From NCBI GenBank assembly GCA_977017575.1, contig CDRNVI010000053.1, positions 248,001 to 312,000 of the forward strand: a stretch of DNA of 64,000 nucleotides, given 5' to 3'. A program made the translations under genes and the position numbers. Every line of letters begins with the position of its first letter. The stretch's first letter is position 1. This DNA comes from Paramoeba atlantica. Its lineage: Eukaryota; Discosea. Below are positions 9,544 to 18,304 of this stretch, piece after piece. Below the pieces are notes generated by a model. The model searched no databases, had not been told where the DNA came from, and saw only the letters and a program-made list of their open reading frames with translations.

Positions 9544-9820
9544 ATCGGGCCTCCTTGTTGAGAGTCACTTTATAAGGCATCTTTCGCTTCGGAGAGATTC
9601 TCTTTATTGGATAACCGTCATGAATTATGTACTCTAGTAAATAAAACACTCATCATGATAGTGAACTTTGAAAGGCTTGAAAGCGTTTAAATTAAAATAC
9701 TCAAGTTCAATAAGCGTTTTGTTTTCGAACATTCAAAAGCAATTTCACGTTACTCACATCTAAGTTTTATTCATTCAATCGTCTTTTTCACCCCTACTTT
9801 GTGCGTTTACATGTCGTGAA

Positions 9821-12067
9821 ATGTTCGCCAGATGGAAACGTATCCTTTTCGCGTTCCCTCCCTCACTCAAAAGGATGAACGGAGCACATTCCGAAGAAAG
9901 CGGACTACACACTCCCCTACACGCGATTGCGAAACGTGGGGATAACTATACACACCTTGAAGCTGCTTATGTTCTTAAATCATTGCGTGATCTTCCTTTA
10001 ATTGGAAAAGCTGAGGAGAAAACAACTAACGGCATTACCCCTACCTCGTCCGGGAGCGACTCGGAGAAAGATTATCTCGAATATCTTCGAAACTCTCTCG
10101 CGGTTGTACGCTCCACTCTCGCCACCAAACCCCCTTCGAGTTACTCCATGACCATCTGGTCCCACTGCGTGCAACCCTGCGAGAACGCGGCCTTTGTCTC
10201 CCAAACCGAGGCCGTGGATGTGCTCACGTCCTTGAATGTCATTGGTGCGACCTCGCTGCTCATCGCCCTGGCACGGCTCGGAGTCAACGACGAGTCCCTG
10301 CTGGCACGTATCGTCGAGACTTTTAAAAAGTATCCCCATCAGCTCTCCGCACACAACATTTCGAATGCACTCAACTCTATGAGTAAACTTGAGTTCGCCC
10401 ATCAAGAGACTCTGGACGTGCTGTGCCGGGAGGGGAGAATACGAAAAAAGGATTTCACCCCACAAGGTATTGCGACCTCTCTGAATGCACTCTCACATGT
10501 TTCAATACCTCTCGCGAAGGAGGAGTTTATAGGAGCGCTGAAAGAACACACGCGAGAGACCTGTGGGAAATTTACAGGTCAAACCTCTGCGATCGTGCTG
10601 GGTGCGCTGTACCGTCTAGGAGCCGGTAAAGCCGATCGCACGGTACAGAAAGTGTTATCCCTTGCGCCACGCAGTATCCCAGGAATGGATGCTCACAGTA
10701 TTGCCTCTATTGCGCGTACGTTATCCCAATATGAAATAACAGACCCCAAATTATTTTCGCGCATCGTAAAGCGAGCCATTGAACGTATTCATGATTTCCC
10801 TCCCCAGGGGATTGTGTTTTTATTACGATTCGCTTCGGATTATGCAAATGTCGCAGAAGTTGCCACCGAACGTTCAGCTTTGCTTAATGCCTTGGTGCTA
10901 CAAATTATGCGACAGGTTCCTTCGTATAACTGTGTGAGTGTCACGGCCTCGTTGCAAGGGTTAGCAAAATGCGGAATGGTTTCAGAGGAGGCCGTCGCCC
11001 ACGCGTTGTTTACCCGAGCGATGGAGTTGCTGGAAAAAGCGTCGGAACAACAGCCCAGTAAGTTTGTCACGGACTGTGCAATTTTTGGCGGACAATCGCT
11101 CGGCATGCTGTTCGCGGGGCTGCATGATTTTCAGTACGCCAATGAGAAGTTAAGTATTGCCGCAGTTGCGCTTGCAAAGCGTTGGCTGGGGTGGTATGAG
11201 AGTGACACGGCGGTGCACCTGTTGTGGGGGCTGTCGATGATGGATCAAATTCCCGAGGCACGAGCCGAGTTAATCTCTTTAATTTATGAAAAAATTGCTC
11301 GCGAGCTGTCGTCTAAAAGCGGGAAAATGCTCTCCTCCGTGGTCACCTCCTATGAGCGGGTGGGGCTTGCCGATGAGACGTTTCTGGAGGCAATGATAGA
11401 TGCCATCAAGAGCCAGGCTGCGAGGCTAGAGCCGTATCACCTTTCTTTGATACTTACAAGTTTATATCGAATGGGATACACCGAAGTGCGGGAGCTGACA
11501 GCGCATTGCATTGCGAGTTTCTCGCTCAAGCCCCAGGAGAAGGGGAGTACCTCCCTGGTACGTTTGTTAAACATGGCAGTAGTCACGGAGATTGATATCC
11601 TACCCACCCGTTTAAACGAGCTGATCGCTCTGATTGTGCTGCAGCTTTCCCACATGTCCTGCTTTGAGATCAGTCACGCACTGCACTTTGCGAAAGTGTT
11701 TGTGCCTCTGGAGGATACCTCTCTAGCGTTGCTCTCGGAAGCGGCCAGTGCAAGGCTGCTAGAGGCACTAGGTTACGGGCTAACGTGGCCTATTGCACAA
11801 CGCTTATTGGAGTTCTACAGCTCCACGCACACTTGTCCGCCGAGTTTATTAAATAAGCTCGCAAAAAATCTCTGTAATATAGAAATTAAGAGCGTGAAAT
11901 CAGTTACGCGCACGGTTGCTGTGCTGAAGATCTTAGGAGAGCTTAGAACGAAAGATGAAACGTTTACCGAATTAGTAAAAAAGGCTTTGCTATGTGCCAA
12001 GAAATTTGGTGTCAGGGATGCTTTACCCGTACTCGAGTCTTTAGTTCCCGAATTTTCGGCCGAGTAA
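9821..12067 (+). CDS. Helical-repeat protein, likely mitochondrial RNA factor
   Basis: A 748-residue, all-helical protein. The N terminus MFARWKRILFAFPPSLKRM is basic, hydrophobic and acid-free, as expected of a mitochondrial presequence. From about residue 100 it consists of 35-40-residue helix pairs with a recurring pattern such as A..I.NALNSMSKLEF, .IATSLNALSHV and SIARTLSQYEI. This matches the ARM/HEAT-like or octo/heptatricopeptide arrays of organellar RNA-binding proteins and FASTK/RAP-family proteins. I do not see a clear RAP domain at the C terminus. Kinetoplastid editing complexes contain similar repeat proteins, but orthology to a named one cannot be claimed. It lies between the RET1-like gene and a zinc-knuckle gene. 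Confidence 0.6.
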   Translation: MFARWKRILFAFPPSLKRMNGAHSEESGLHTPLHAIAKRGDNYTHLEAAYVLKSLRDLPLIGKAEEKTTNGITPTSSGSDSEKDYLEYLRNSLAVVRSTLATKPPSSYSMTIWSHCVQPCENAAFVSQTEAVDVLTSLNVIGATSLLIALARLGVNDESLLARIVETFKKYPHQLSAHNISNALNSMSKLEFAHQETLDVLCREGRIRKKDFTPQGIATSLNALSHVSIPLAKEEFIGALKEHTRETCGKFTGQTSAIVLGALYRLGAGKADRTVQKVLSLAPRSIPGMDAHSIASIARTLSQYEITDPKLFSRIVKRAIERIHDFPPQGIVFLLRFASDYANVAEVATERSALLNALVLQIMRQVPSYNCVSVTASLQGLAKCGMVSEEAVAHALFTRAMELLEKASEQQPSKFVTDCAIFGGQSLGMLFAGLHDFQYANEKLSIAAVALAKRWLGWYESDTAVHLLWGLSMMDQIPEARAELISLIYEKIARELSSKSGKMLSSVVTSYERVGLADETFLEAMIDAIKSQAARLEPYHLSLILTSLYRMGYTEVRELTAHCIASFSLKPQEKGSTSLVRLLNMAVVTEIDILPTRLNELIALIVLQLSHMSCFEISHALHFAKVFVPLEDTSLALLSEAASARLLEALGYGLTWPIAQRLLEFYSSTHTCPPSLLNKLAKNLCNIEIKSVKSVTRTVAVLKILGELRTKDETFTELVKKALLCAKKFGVRDALPVLESLVPEFSAE

Positions 12068-12314
12068 TTCAGGATATTTTAAAAGTTTGTAGATGTTATA
12101 CACCTCAGTAGCATTTTAATTTTTAGCCCCTTTTTCGAGAGTTTAAAATATTTAATTGTTGTAAACTGAAAGTTATTATCAAGCTATTCCAAGGTTATGC
12201 TACACATTACAAAAACTTTTGAACTCTACGAAAATTTTCTCCCTAATCTACGCCGAAGACTATACGCTTCGTTCTATTATTTCCCTAATATTTATTGTAG
12301 TATCTCCATTTTCA

Positions 12315-15300
12315 ATGGTCGACGCTAAGAAGAAGAGAAAAATACTCAATGCTCGCCGGGGTTTAAGTCACGACCAGACTTCCTTTTCAACAAGCGACGA
12401 GGACAATGAAAGTCAACAACTCGACGAAAATTCTTCACGAAAGCGAGGGAAAAAAGTGTCCATGTCATTCTTCTTGCAGTGTTGCGCCCACTTTAGTGAC
12501 TCTTTGTCTCGGCACTCCAAAAAGGTACTAGAAAAGAACTTAGAGTTTGCACAGGAAAACATACACAAAAACGGTCAAGAGATAGCTATTGCCGTTTTAG
12601 GTCGTATTATAGAATCTGGCCCTGGTCGTGATCGACTTGGGGCTTGGTACCTTCTTGACGTCCTACTAAAAAAGGAGACGACTCAGTATCCTATTGCGAA
12701 AAAAATACTGCCGGTGATCCAAGATGTGATACGGTATCGCTTTGACATAGGAGATGATGATTTCGGAGCCAAATACAACACCTTACTTTCGTCATGGCGC
12801 GCACTCCTTGAGCCATCAATATATGCAGCTTGGTATGATGCTACACGATATGCTATGAAGCACCATGGCGAGCAGCTTGCCCTTTCAGAAGAAGTTCGCC
12901 GTTTCTTATTCTTACATAAGGCATACGTTGTAGAGCAACTTCGACGACTCCGACAGCCGGCTAAAGTGAGATGGGCCATTGGCATTTACGAAATATACGG
13001 CCTTAAATTTAGTGAAAAAGAGAATGAACCGGAGTTGCTGGAAACCCTGAACCAGAAGAAAGCGTTGGTAGAGGCGGAGGAACTGCGAAGAGCACATGCA
13101 ACTCTAAAAAGCGTTAGATTTTGCGCGAATTGTCGTGTCCCAGGACACAGGATTGGAAAATGCCCGGAACACTTTTGCAATTTATGTTTGTCTATTGGAC
13201 ATGCAATTGAAAATTGCACAACACAACATAAGTGTCCCTACTGCCAGCAGACGCTTCATCCATCCCTTGAAATGAAAACTGGGAAAGCAAAGCTTTTTAA
13301 GCATGTCCGAGAGGGTTGTGCGAACCAAACGACGTTCGCGATAGAAACTTTGCAGAAACTTGGCTTCCCGTGGAAGAAATATGTAATGAAACAATCCACT
13401 TTATTGGATGAGGTAATTAAAAAGATTCGCCAAGACCGAACTATGGAGGAGGGTCTCCGGAAAGATGCACTAAATCAATCAGCTCTCATTCTCCACAGTT
13501 TTGGGATTTTGCGGCGTCATGGTAGCCTCGAATTCTTGGAGGAAGCAAGGGATCCAATCATGTTTCTTGTTTCCAATCCTCCGCTGTGTACTCTGACTGA
13601 GGTGGAGGAAAGCGGAACTACAGCCATGATAGATGTACGTTTGACAGAGTGCGCTTCGAATCGTGAATTGCTCCGTATGCTATCTAATCGTTACAAACAA
13701 GTCATAGAGAATCTTCTTTTTTATGTGGCACATGACTCACTCACTACCGCAGATGTGGAAGCTATTGAAACTACAAAACGTTTTCAATTGTATTTGGGCT
13801 ATGCCAATCCGAAAAATGCAAAAACGTTTGACGCATATGTTGAGGCACTCTCACGTCAAGGCATCCGTCCAGAACAACTTCGAGAGGCTTTAACACGAAC
13901 CCATGCCCTCTCGGATAATCTCTGCATTCATTGCCTGAGTCGCGTTCATTTCAGTACGGATTGTCCATCACGAGTACAGGACGAACTTCGCTATGATCAG
14001 CGACTCGCGGTGAACTGTCTCACCCGTTTTGGCTGGCAGACCGAACATCAACCGAACCTGGAGAAATGGAACCGAAAAATACAACAATCAAGTGATATCT
14101 TGAGCCCCTCCCAAACCGTTGAACTTTCTATGGCAACATCAATAGTGACTGATCCACTGGATCCCGTACCCTACTGTACGGAGTGCAGAATGTATCGTCA
14201 TTCAGAATCACGATGCCATAAACGTGCACTGCAATTCCTTGAATCACATGACATTCGTCTTTGTGAAATTCTGTTCTTTCCTTGGAAGGTGTCGGAAATG
14301 CTAGAAAAATGGTATGACCGTGACAAGGAACTCTGGGAAAGAATGTACACTGCCGTAGAGCTCTATGTTCCGGAAAAAGAGCCAAACGCCTTTATTGTGG
14401 CAGCCGAACTTTTAGACGCATGTGGTCTCAAGTTACAAACGATTCAATACTACTTGTCTAGTGTAGAGCGCGCATTGCATCATCCTGGGCTATTGGATGT
14501 CCTGTCCGGGACGTACCTTAACGCAACCGGTAAGAAGCTTACCCTTCCGTCCCTGAAATACGCCTTTAGTGTAGTCACTTCATCTGGTTTCCCAACGTTG
14601 TGTTACGCTTGTGGTGATGTTGGTCATCAAGTCGACGGCTGCCCCCAACCACCACGGTACATGAAGCATCTCATCCAACGAGCTCGGGAAGTGGCACGCC
14701 ACAGTGTCCAGCTTTTAGAACGCTGCATTCGTCGGGATACCACGGGAGCAAAAGAAACAATGCCCGAGGACACACGCCGCGCAGTAGAAGACCTTTTTGC
14801 CTGTGTCCAGAATCTGCGACCCACGGCTGAGGTTCTGATCTACGGCACTCATCACATGGAGGATTTACAGGAGGCATTCTTTGTCCTACGATCCCACGGT
14901 CTTACCTGGGAGGATGTTATCAACGACGATCCCTGTGTGCATTCTCTGCTTCGTACACTCTATCACAACCGCAGCTCGCACCTTCGTGACGTTGAACAGG
15001 CGCTTGACGTTCTGCGCCACTGCCCCAACCGTCCCCCATTTTGTACACACTGTCAACATGTGGGCCACCTCCCCACGTCATGTCCTCTTTTGCAACCCCC
15101 ACCCCTCGAGCCCATCGTCCGCAGCATGGACAAAGCTCTTGAAGCTCTTCCCCTCACTGTCGATGAAATCTACGAAAGCACCCCTGAAGCCGTCTACCAA
15201 ATCCAGAAAAACGCTCGCAAGACTGCAATGAAAACCATGTCTGCCTTCCCCCCGACCCTTCAACACGCCATGGCCGCACAACAGGCTTTACTCCAGGAAA

Positions 15301-15896
15301 ATCTCCTCCAACACGTTTGCAAACTCGATCGTGAAAGTGTCCTCCTTTCCCCTTCCTCGAACAATACAACAACAACAACAAAAGAACCACAATGCACAAA
15401 GCGCCCTTTGTTGCGTCTCCCTCTCTCCCTCTCTCACTACCAAACGGCAATGCGCGAACTCACCTCTCACCAAACCCTCTCCCCCTCTCGAGTCATACTG
15501 TGTCCCTGGCTGGTGCTTCCGGGTCTAACGCGTCTCACACCCCCAAACAGCGAATCCTCGTTTTCTCCTTTTTCTCCTTTTTCTTTTTTTTCTCCTTCTC
15601 TTTCCTTAAACCTTATCCCTTCACTTTCCATCTTATTCCATGCCCGGGGCTGTTCCCGGGACCCGGAGCAGGCGAGGCTGCTGCTTCACCTCTGCGGGGT
15701 CCTGGGGAGCTACCCCGTGATCTCGTTGATCCGCGGGAGGTATGCCACCGACAGGGAGGTGGTACGGGAGGCCGAGGCGACCCTGCGTCAGGGGTTTCCC
15801 GGGGTGGGGCACCCCGCAAGGCGACTGGCGTTTGAGGCCGTCCATTTGCTGTATAGGAAAATGGGGGGAGTGGAGGAAGCGGGGGGGGGGGAGTGA
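12315..15896 (+). CDS. Large protein with six CCHC zinc knuckles
   Basis: A 1193-residue protein with six C-x2-C-x4-H-x4-C knuckles, each complete. Two are adjacent near residues 269-300 (CANCRVPGHRIGKC, CNLCLSIGHAIENC), followed by an extra C-x2-C pair. The others are near 537, 619, 762 and 909. Long helical stretches separate them, giving four or five spaced modules. CCHC knuckles bind single-stranded RNA or DNA, so an RNA-binding scaffold is inferred. I chose the ATG at MVDAKKKRK, just after the AT-rich leader; the open frame extends 96 bases upstream only from a TTG. Residues ~1080-1110 are a Ser/Phe/Pro run encoded by a long pyrimidine tract. I do not recognise a named orthologue. Confidence 0.7.
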   Translation: MVDAKKKRKILNARRGLSHDQTSFSTSDEDNESQQLDENSSRKRGKKVSMSFFLQCCAHFSDSLSRHSKKVLEKNLEFAQENIHKNGQEIAIAVLGRIIESGPGRDRLGAWYLLDVLLKKETTQYPIAKKILPVIQDVIRYRFDIGDDDFGAKYNTLLSSWRALLEPSIYAAWYDATRYAMKHHGEQLALSEEVRRFLFLHKAYVVEQLRRLRQPAKVRWAIGIYEIYGLKFSEKENEPELLETLNQKKALVEAEELRRAHATLKSVRFCANCRVPGHRIGKCPEHFCNLCLSIGHAIENCTTQHKCPYCQQTLHPSLEMKTGKAKLFKHVREGCANQTTFAIETLQKLGFPWKKYVMKQSTLLDEVIKKIRQDRTMEEGLRKDALNQSALILHSFGILRRHGSLEFLEEARDPIMFLVSNPPLCTLTEVEESGTTAMIDVRLTECASNRELLRMLSNRYKQVIENLLFYVAHDSLTTADVEAIETTKRFQLYLGYANPKNAKTFDAYVEALSRQGIRPEQLREALTRTHALSDNLCIHCLSRVHFSTDCPSRVQDELRYDQRLAVNCLTRFGWQTEHQPNLEKWNRKIQQSSDILSPSQTVELSMATSIVTDPLDPVPYCTECRMYRHSESRCHKRALQFLESHDIRLCEILFFPWKVSEMLEKWYDRDKELWERMYTAVELYVPEKEPNAFIVAAELLDACGLKLQTIQYYLSSVERALHHPGLLDVLSGTYLNATGKKLTLPSLKYAFSVVTSSGFPTLCYACGDVGHQVDGCPQPPRYMKHLIQRAREVARHSVQLLERCIRRDTTGAKETMPEDTRRAVEDLFACVQNLRPTAEVLIYGTHHMEDLQEAFFVLRSHGLTWEDVINDDPCVHSLLRTLYHNRSSHLRDVEQALDVLRHCPNRPPFCTHCQHVGHLPTSCPLLQPPPLEPIVRSMDKALEALPLTVDEIYESTPEAVYQIQKNARKTAMKTMSAFPPTLQHAMAAQQALLQENLLQHVCKLDRESVLLSPSSNNTTTTTKEPQCTKRPLLRLPLSLSHYQTAMRELTSHQTLSPSRVILCPWLVLPGLTRLTPPNSESSFSPFSPFSFFSPSLSLNLIPSLSILFHARGCSRDPEQARLLLHLCGVLGSYPVISLIRGRYATDREVVREAEATLRQGFPGVGHPARRLAFEAVHLLYRKMGGVEEAGGGE

Positions 15897-16234
15897 AGGA
15901 GGTAAGAGGGTGATGGGGTTCCGGCAGGGAAAGGGGTAGAGAGGGATTCGGGGGGGGGGGGTAGAAACGGGGAATGGGATGGGTTAGTCTATGTTTACGG
16001 GAGGGGGATATGGATGGGATACAATCAAGCCTGTGGGATTTCGCAATTCTTTTTTTCAAAGGGGGGATTTGTACTCCCCTTTTCACCTTAAACTTTACTC
16101 ACACTGTTCTTACCCTAGTTTATAAAAATTGCCGAGCAAACATCACTATCCTCCAGTACAAAATACATTGTTTTATAGTAAAAGAAGAAGATAGCTACAC
16201 AACGCGAGCCCTCTTTTTCTTCCGTTTCCCTCCC
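15897..16234. other. Spacer with long G-runs, no gene seen
   Basis: The 338-base spacer begins G-rich, with runs of 8-11 G near 15880-15892 and 15950-15960. It becomes AT-rich and then pyrimidine-rich before the next start codon. I see no RNA gene or element in it. Confidence 0.45.
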
Positions 16235-16876
16235 ATGCAACCCACCTTCCCTCTCTTCACCCTCTCCTCCACCCCCATCCTCTCCCGCGCCCCCTCCCGT
16301 CCCAACACCGTCTGGGGGCTCAAGCCCCAGTCCTGGACGGATTTCGCGTGCCCGACACGTCTCGTGAACTGGGGCAAGCAATCCACCCCGGACTACAACG
16401 TGCGGATCGCCGAGCACGGCTTCGGGTCCTCCCCCAGCTTCGAGGGGCTCGCGGTGCTCCCGCAGGAGTTTGCCTCCCGCTTCGGGATGCTCAAAGACTC
16501 CCCCCACGGGCTACGGTTCTGCACGAACGAGACCATGGCGCTCCGGGTGTGTATGGCACAGCGGGGGGAGTGTGACGCCCAGCACAGTGCGTTAAACTCC
16601 TGTCTCCAGCGTGTCCGACCGCTGCGGAACGCCATACGAAGTGCCAAGGCGGATTACGAGGACTGGTTCCTCGCGAATACCAGTGATAATTACACCAAAC
16701 CGCTGATGCATCGTCCACAGGACTGGATGGCACAGCGTGCCGCGGAGTTTCGTACCATGCGGCACAGGACGGGGTCGCTGACGTGGCAGCGGTACCCGAA
16801 GACGTTTAAGTGGTTGTCGTACCGCACCCGGGAGGCAGGATTTAGCAAGAGAGCACGGTACCCGTGTAATGCGTAG
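16235..16876 (+). CDS. Twin CX9C mitochondrial protein
   Basis: A 213-residue protein with Cys96-x9-Cys106-x6-Cys113-x9-Cys123, the exact twin CX9C spacing of CHCH proteins. These are imported into the mitochondrial intermembrane space by the MIA/Erv disulfide relay and folded with two disulfides. Many are respiratory-chain subunits or assembly factors. The N-terminal half is Pro/Ser-rich; the C-terminal 80 residues are Arg/Trp/Tyr-rich. The protein is longer than minimal CHCH members, resembling accessory subunits of complexes I or IV. I chose the ATG that closes a pyrimidine-rich leader; the frame is open upstream but without similar composition. Which complex it belongs to is not decidable here. 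Confidence 0.65.
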   Translation: MQPTFPLFTLSSTPILSRAPSRPNTVWGLKPQSWTDFACPTRLVNWGKQSTPDYNVRIAEHGFGSSPSFEGLAVLPQEFASRFGMLKDSPHGLRFCTNETMALRVCMAQRGECDAQHSALNSCLQRVRPLRNAIRSAKADYEDWFLANTSDNYTKPLMHRPQDWMAQRAAEFRTMRHRTGSLTWQRYPKTFKWLSYRTREAGFSKRARYPCNA

Positions 16877-17134
16877 GGCTCCTGGGTTGTTAGACGAAAA
16901 TATCGCAAAATGTACCCCGTCGGTGTGTGAAAACAGGTCAAGAATCAGAATTATCTGCATGTGCATAGTGTAAGAGCCAGATCATTTTTATGATGTGTGT
17001 GCAGTGTAAATGATAATTGAGATACGCGAGCAAAAGAAAATAAGGCAAAAAATCATGCCAAACCTGATCAATGAATCATGATTGAAACACTTCATCTGTC
17101 AAACACATGTTTCCCCTAACTTTTTTTACTTGCA

Positions 17135-17776
17135 ATGACAACCTCAGCTTCCTCTTCCCTACCCCGTCCTGCTTCACGCGACGCTAATTTCGATTGTAAC
17201 ATTTGTCTCGACCCTGCGAGTGACCCCGTGGTGACGCGCTGTGGTCATCTCTACTGCTGGCGGTGTCTCGCCTCGTGGCTGACACGGCAGTCGGACTGTC
17301 CGGTGTGTAAAGGGGCTGTGCGGGTTCACGAGTGTGTGCCGTTGTATGGGCGAGGGAGAGAACGGGGCCATTTGCCTCCCCATGCCTTTCACCATGATCA
17401 CCCAAGTACGGACCCCGGAAGCAGCCGTCATGGAGAAAATAATGCAGATAATGCGGAAGCTCCACCGGTACACGAGGACCGACCACAAGGGTTTCGTCGT
17501 CCGCCGATTCGGCAGAGATTTCGACCCGAGATATTTGGTGGATGGGGTGACGAAAACGGATTGGGGAGGCCGCTCCACGGGGGGCTGGCAGGGTTTACGT
17601 TCTTCTTCCTACCCTCCGTTTCGTGGCTAAGCTTTTTGCTGCTATTGGGGCTAGGATGGCAGTATTATGTACGTCACAGAGCAGGGCGGATGCACCGTGG
17701 TTGGATCGTGGCGGGTATGGTACTCGCTTTTCTGCTGTTGATGTGCTTGATCTGGTTAACGGAGTTTGACGAGTAG
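17135..17776 (+). CDS. RING E3 ubiquitin ligase, RNF5/RNF185 type
   Basis: A 213-residue membrane E3 ligase. Residues ~20-62 form a C3HC4 [19 protein letters not shown], and CPVC, followed by [13 protein letters not shown], a segment typical of RNF5/RNF185/RMA proteins. Two hydrophobic segments near the C terminus (about 150-172 and 188-208) fit the family's membrane anchor. RMA-type ligases act at the ER in ERAD together with E2 enzymes; ER location here is inferred. A His/Asn-rich low-complexity linker separates RING and anchor. Start is an ATG preceded by a T-rich tract. Length is slightly above the animal homologues (about 180-190). Confidence 0.85.
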   Translation: MTTSASSSLPRPASRDANFDCNICLDPASDPVVTRCGHLYCWRCLASWLTRQSDCPVCKGAVRVHECVPLYGRGRERGHLPPHAFHHDHPSTDPGSSRHGENNADNAEAPPVHEDRPQGFRRPPIRQRFRPEIFGGWGDENGLGRPLHGGLAGFTFFFLPSVSWLSFLLLLGLGWQYYVRHRAGRMHRGWIVAGMVLAFLLLMCLIWLTEFDE

Positions 17777-18304
17777 GGAACTTGTAAATAGAACGAAATT
17801 GGGATGTCTTTGATGTGTACAAAGAGTCAGTCACCGTTTACATCATCTCGTCTTAACTTGTATCGGCGGCGATGAAGATCTCACATCGTTTGCCGTGGTT
17901 TCACCTTTTCTCAGTTAAACTGAGATGCTCCGGAAGCGCGCATTGTTTCTTTTCCAGAAACCTATTTGAAACCTGTTTGGTAACTCGATTCACACTTTCA
18001 AACTTTTGACCAGAGGTACGACGGCTACCTCGCTCGGTAAGCAGCAAAAAGTACTATTTTGAAAAACCAAGGAGACTGTTCATGTCTTCATTGGTATGAA
18101 TTGGCATGAGTACATGTTTTCGCTTTTTGCTAGCCATGTTTTTGCTTTTTACTCCACTGTCCTTTTTAGTAAAACTGTATGTCCGCGTTTACTGAAAAAT
18201 ATAGCCGAGTTTGTAATTTCTACACTCAAAAACGTATTCGATTCAAATTTAAGCGTTTACTTTAATAGTTAACGTGTTGTCTTTGTCGCGCACGTTTCTC
18301 CAAA
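17777..18304. other. Spacer, one short palindrome
   Basis: A 528-base AT-rich spacer. TCTCAGTT at 17909-17916 and its complement at 17918-17925 form an 8-bp palindrome with one central base. Nothing else recognisable. Confidence 0.45.
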
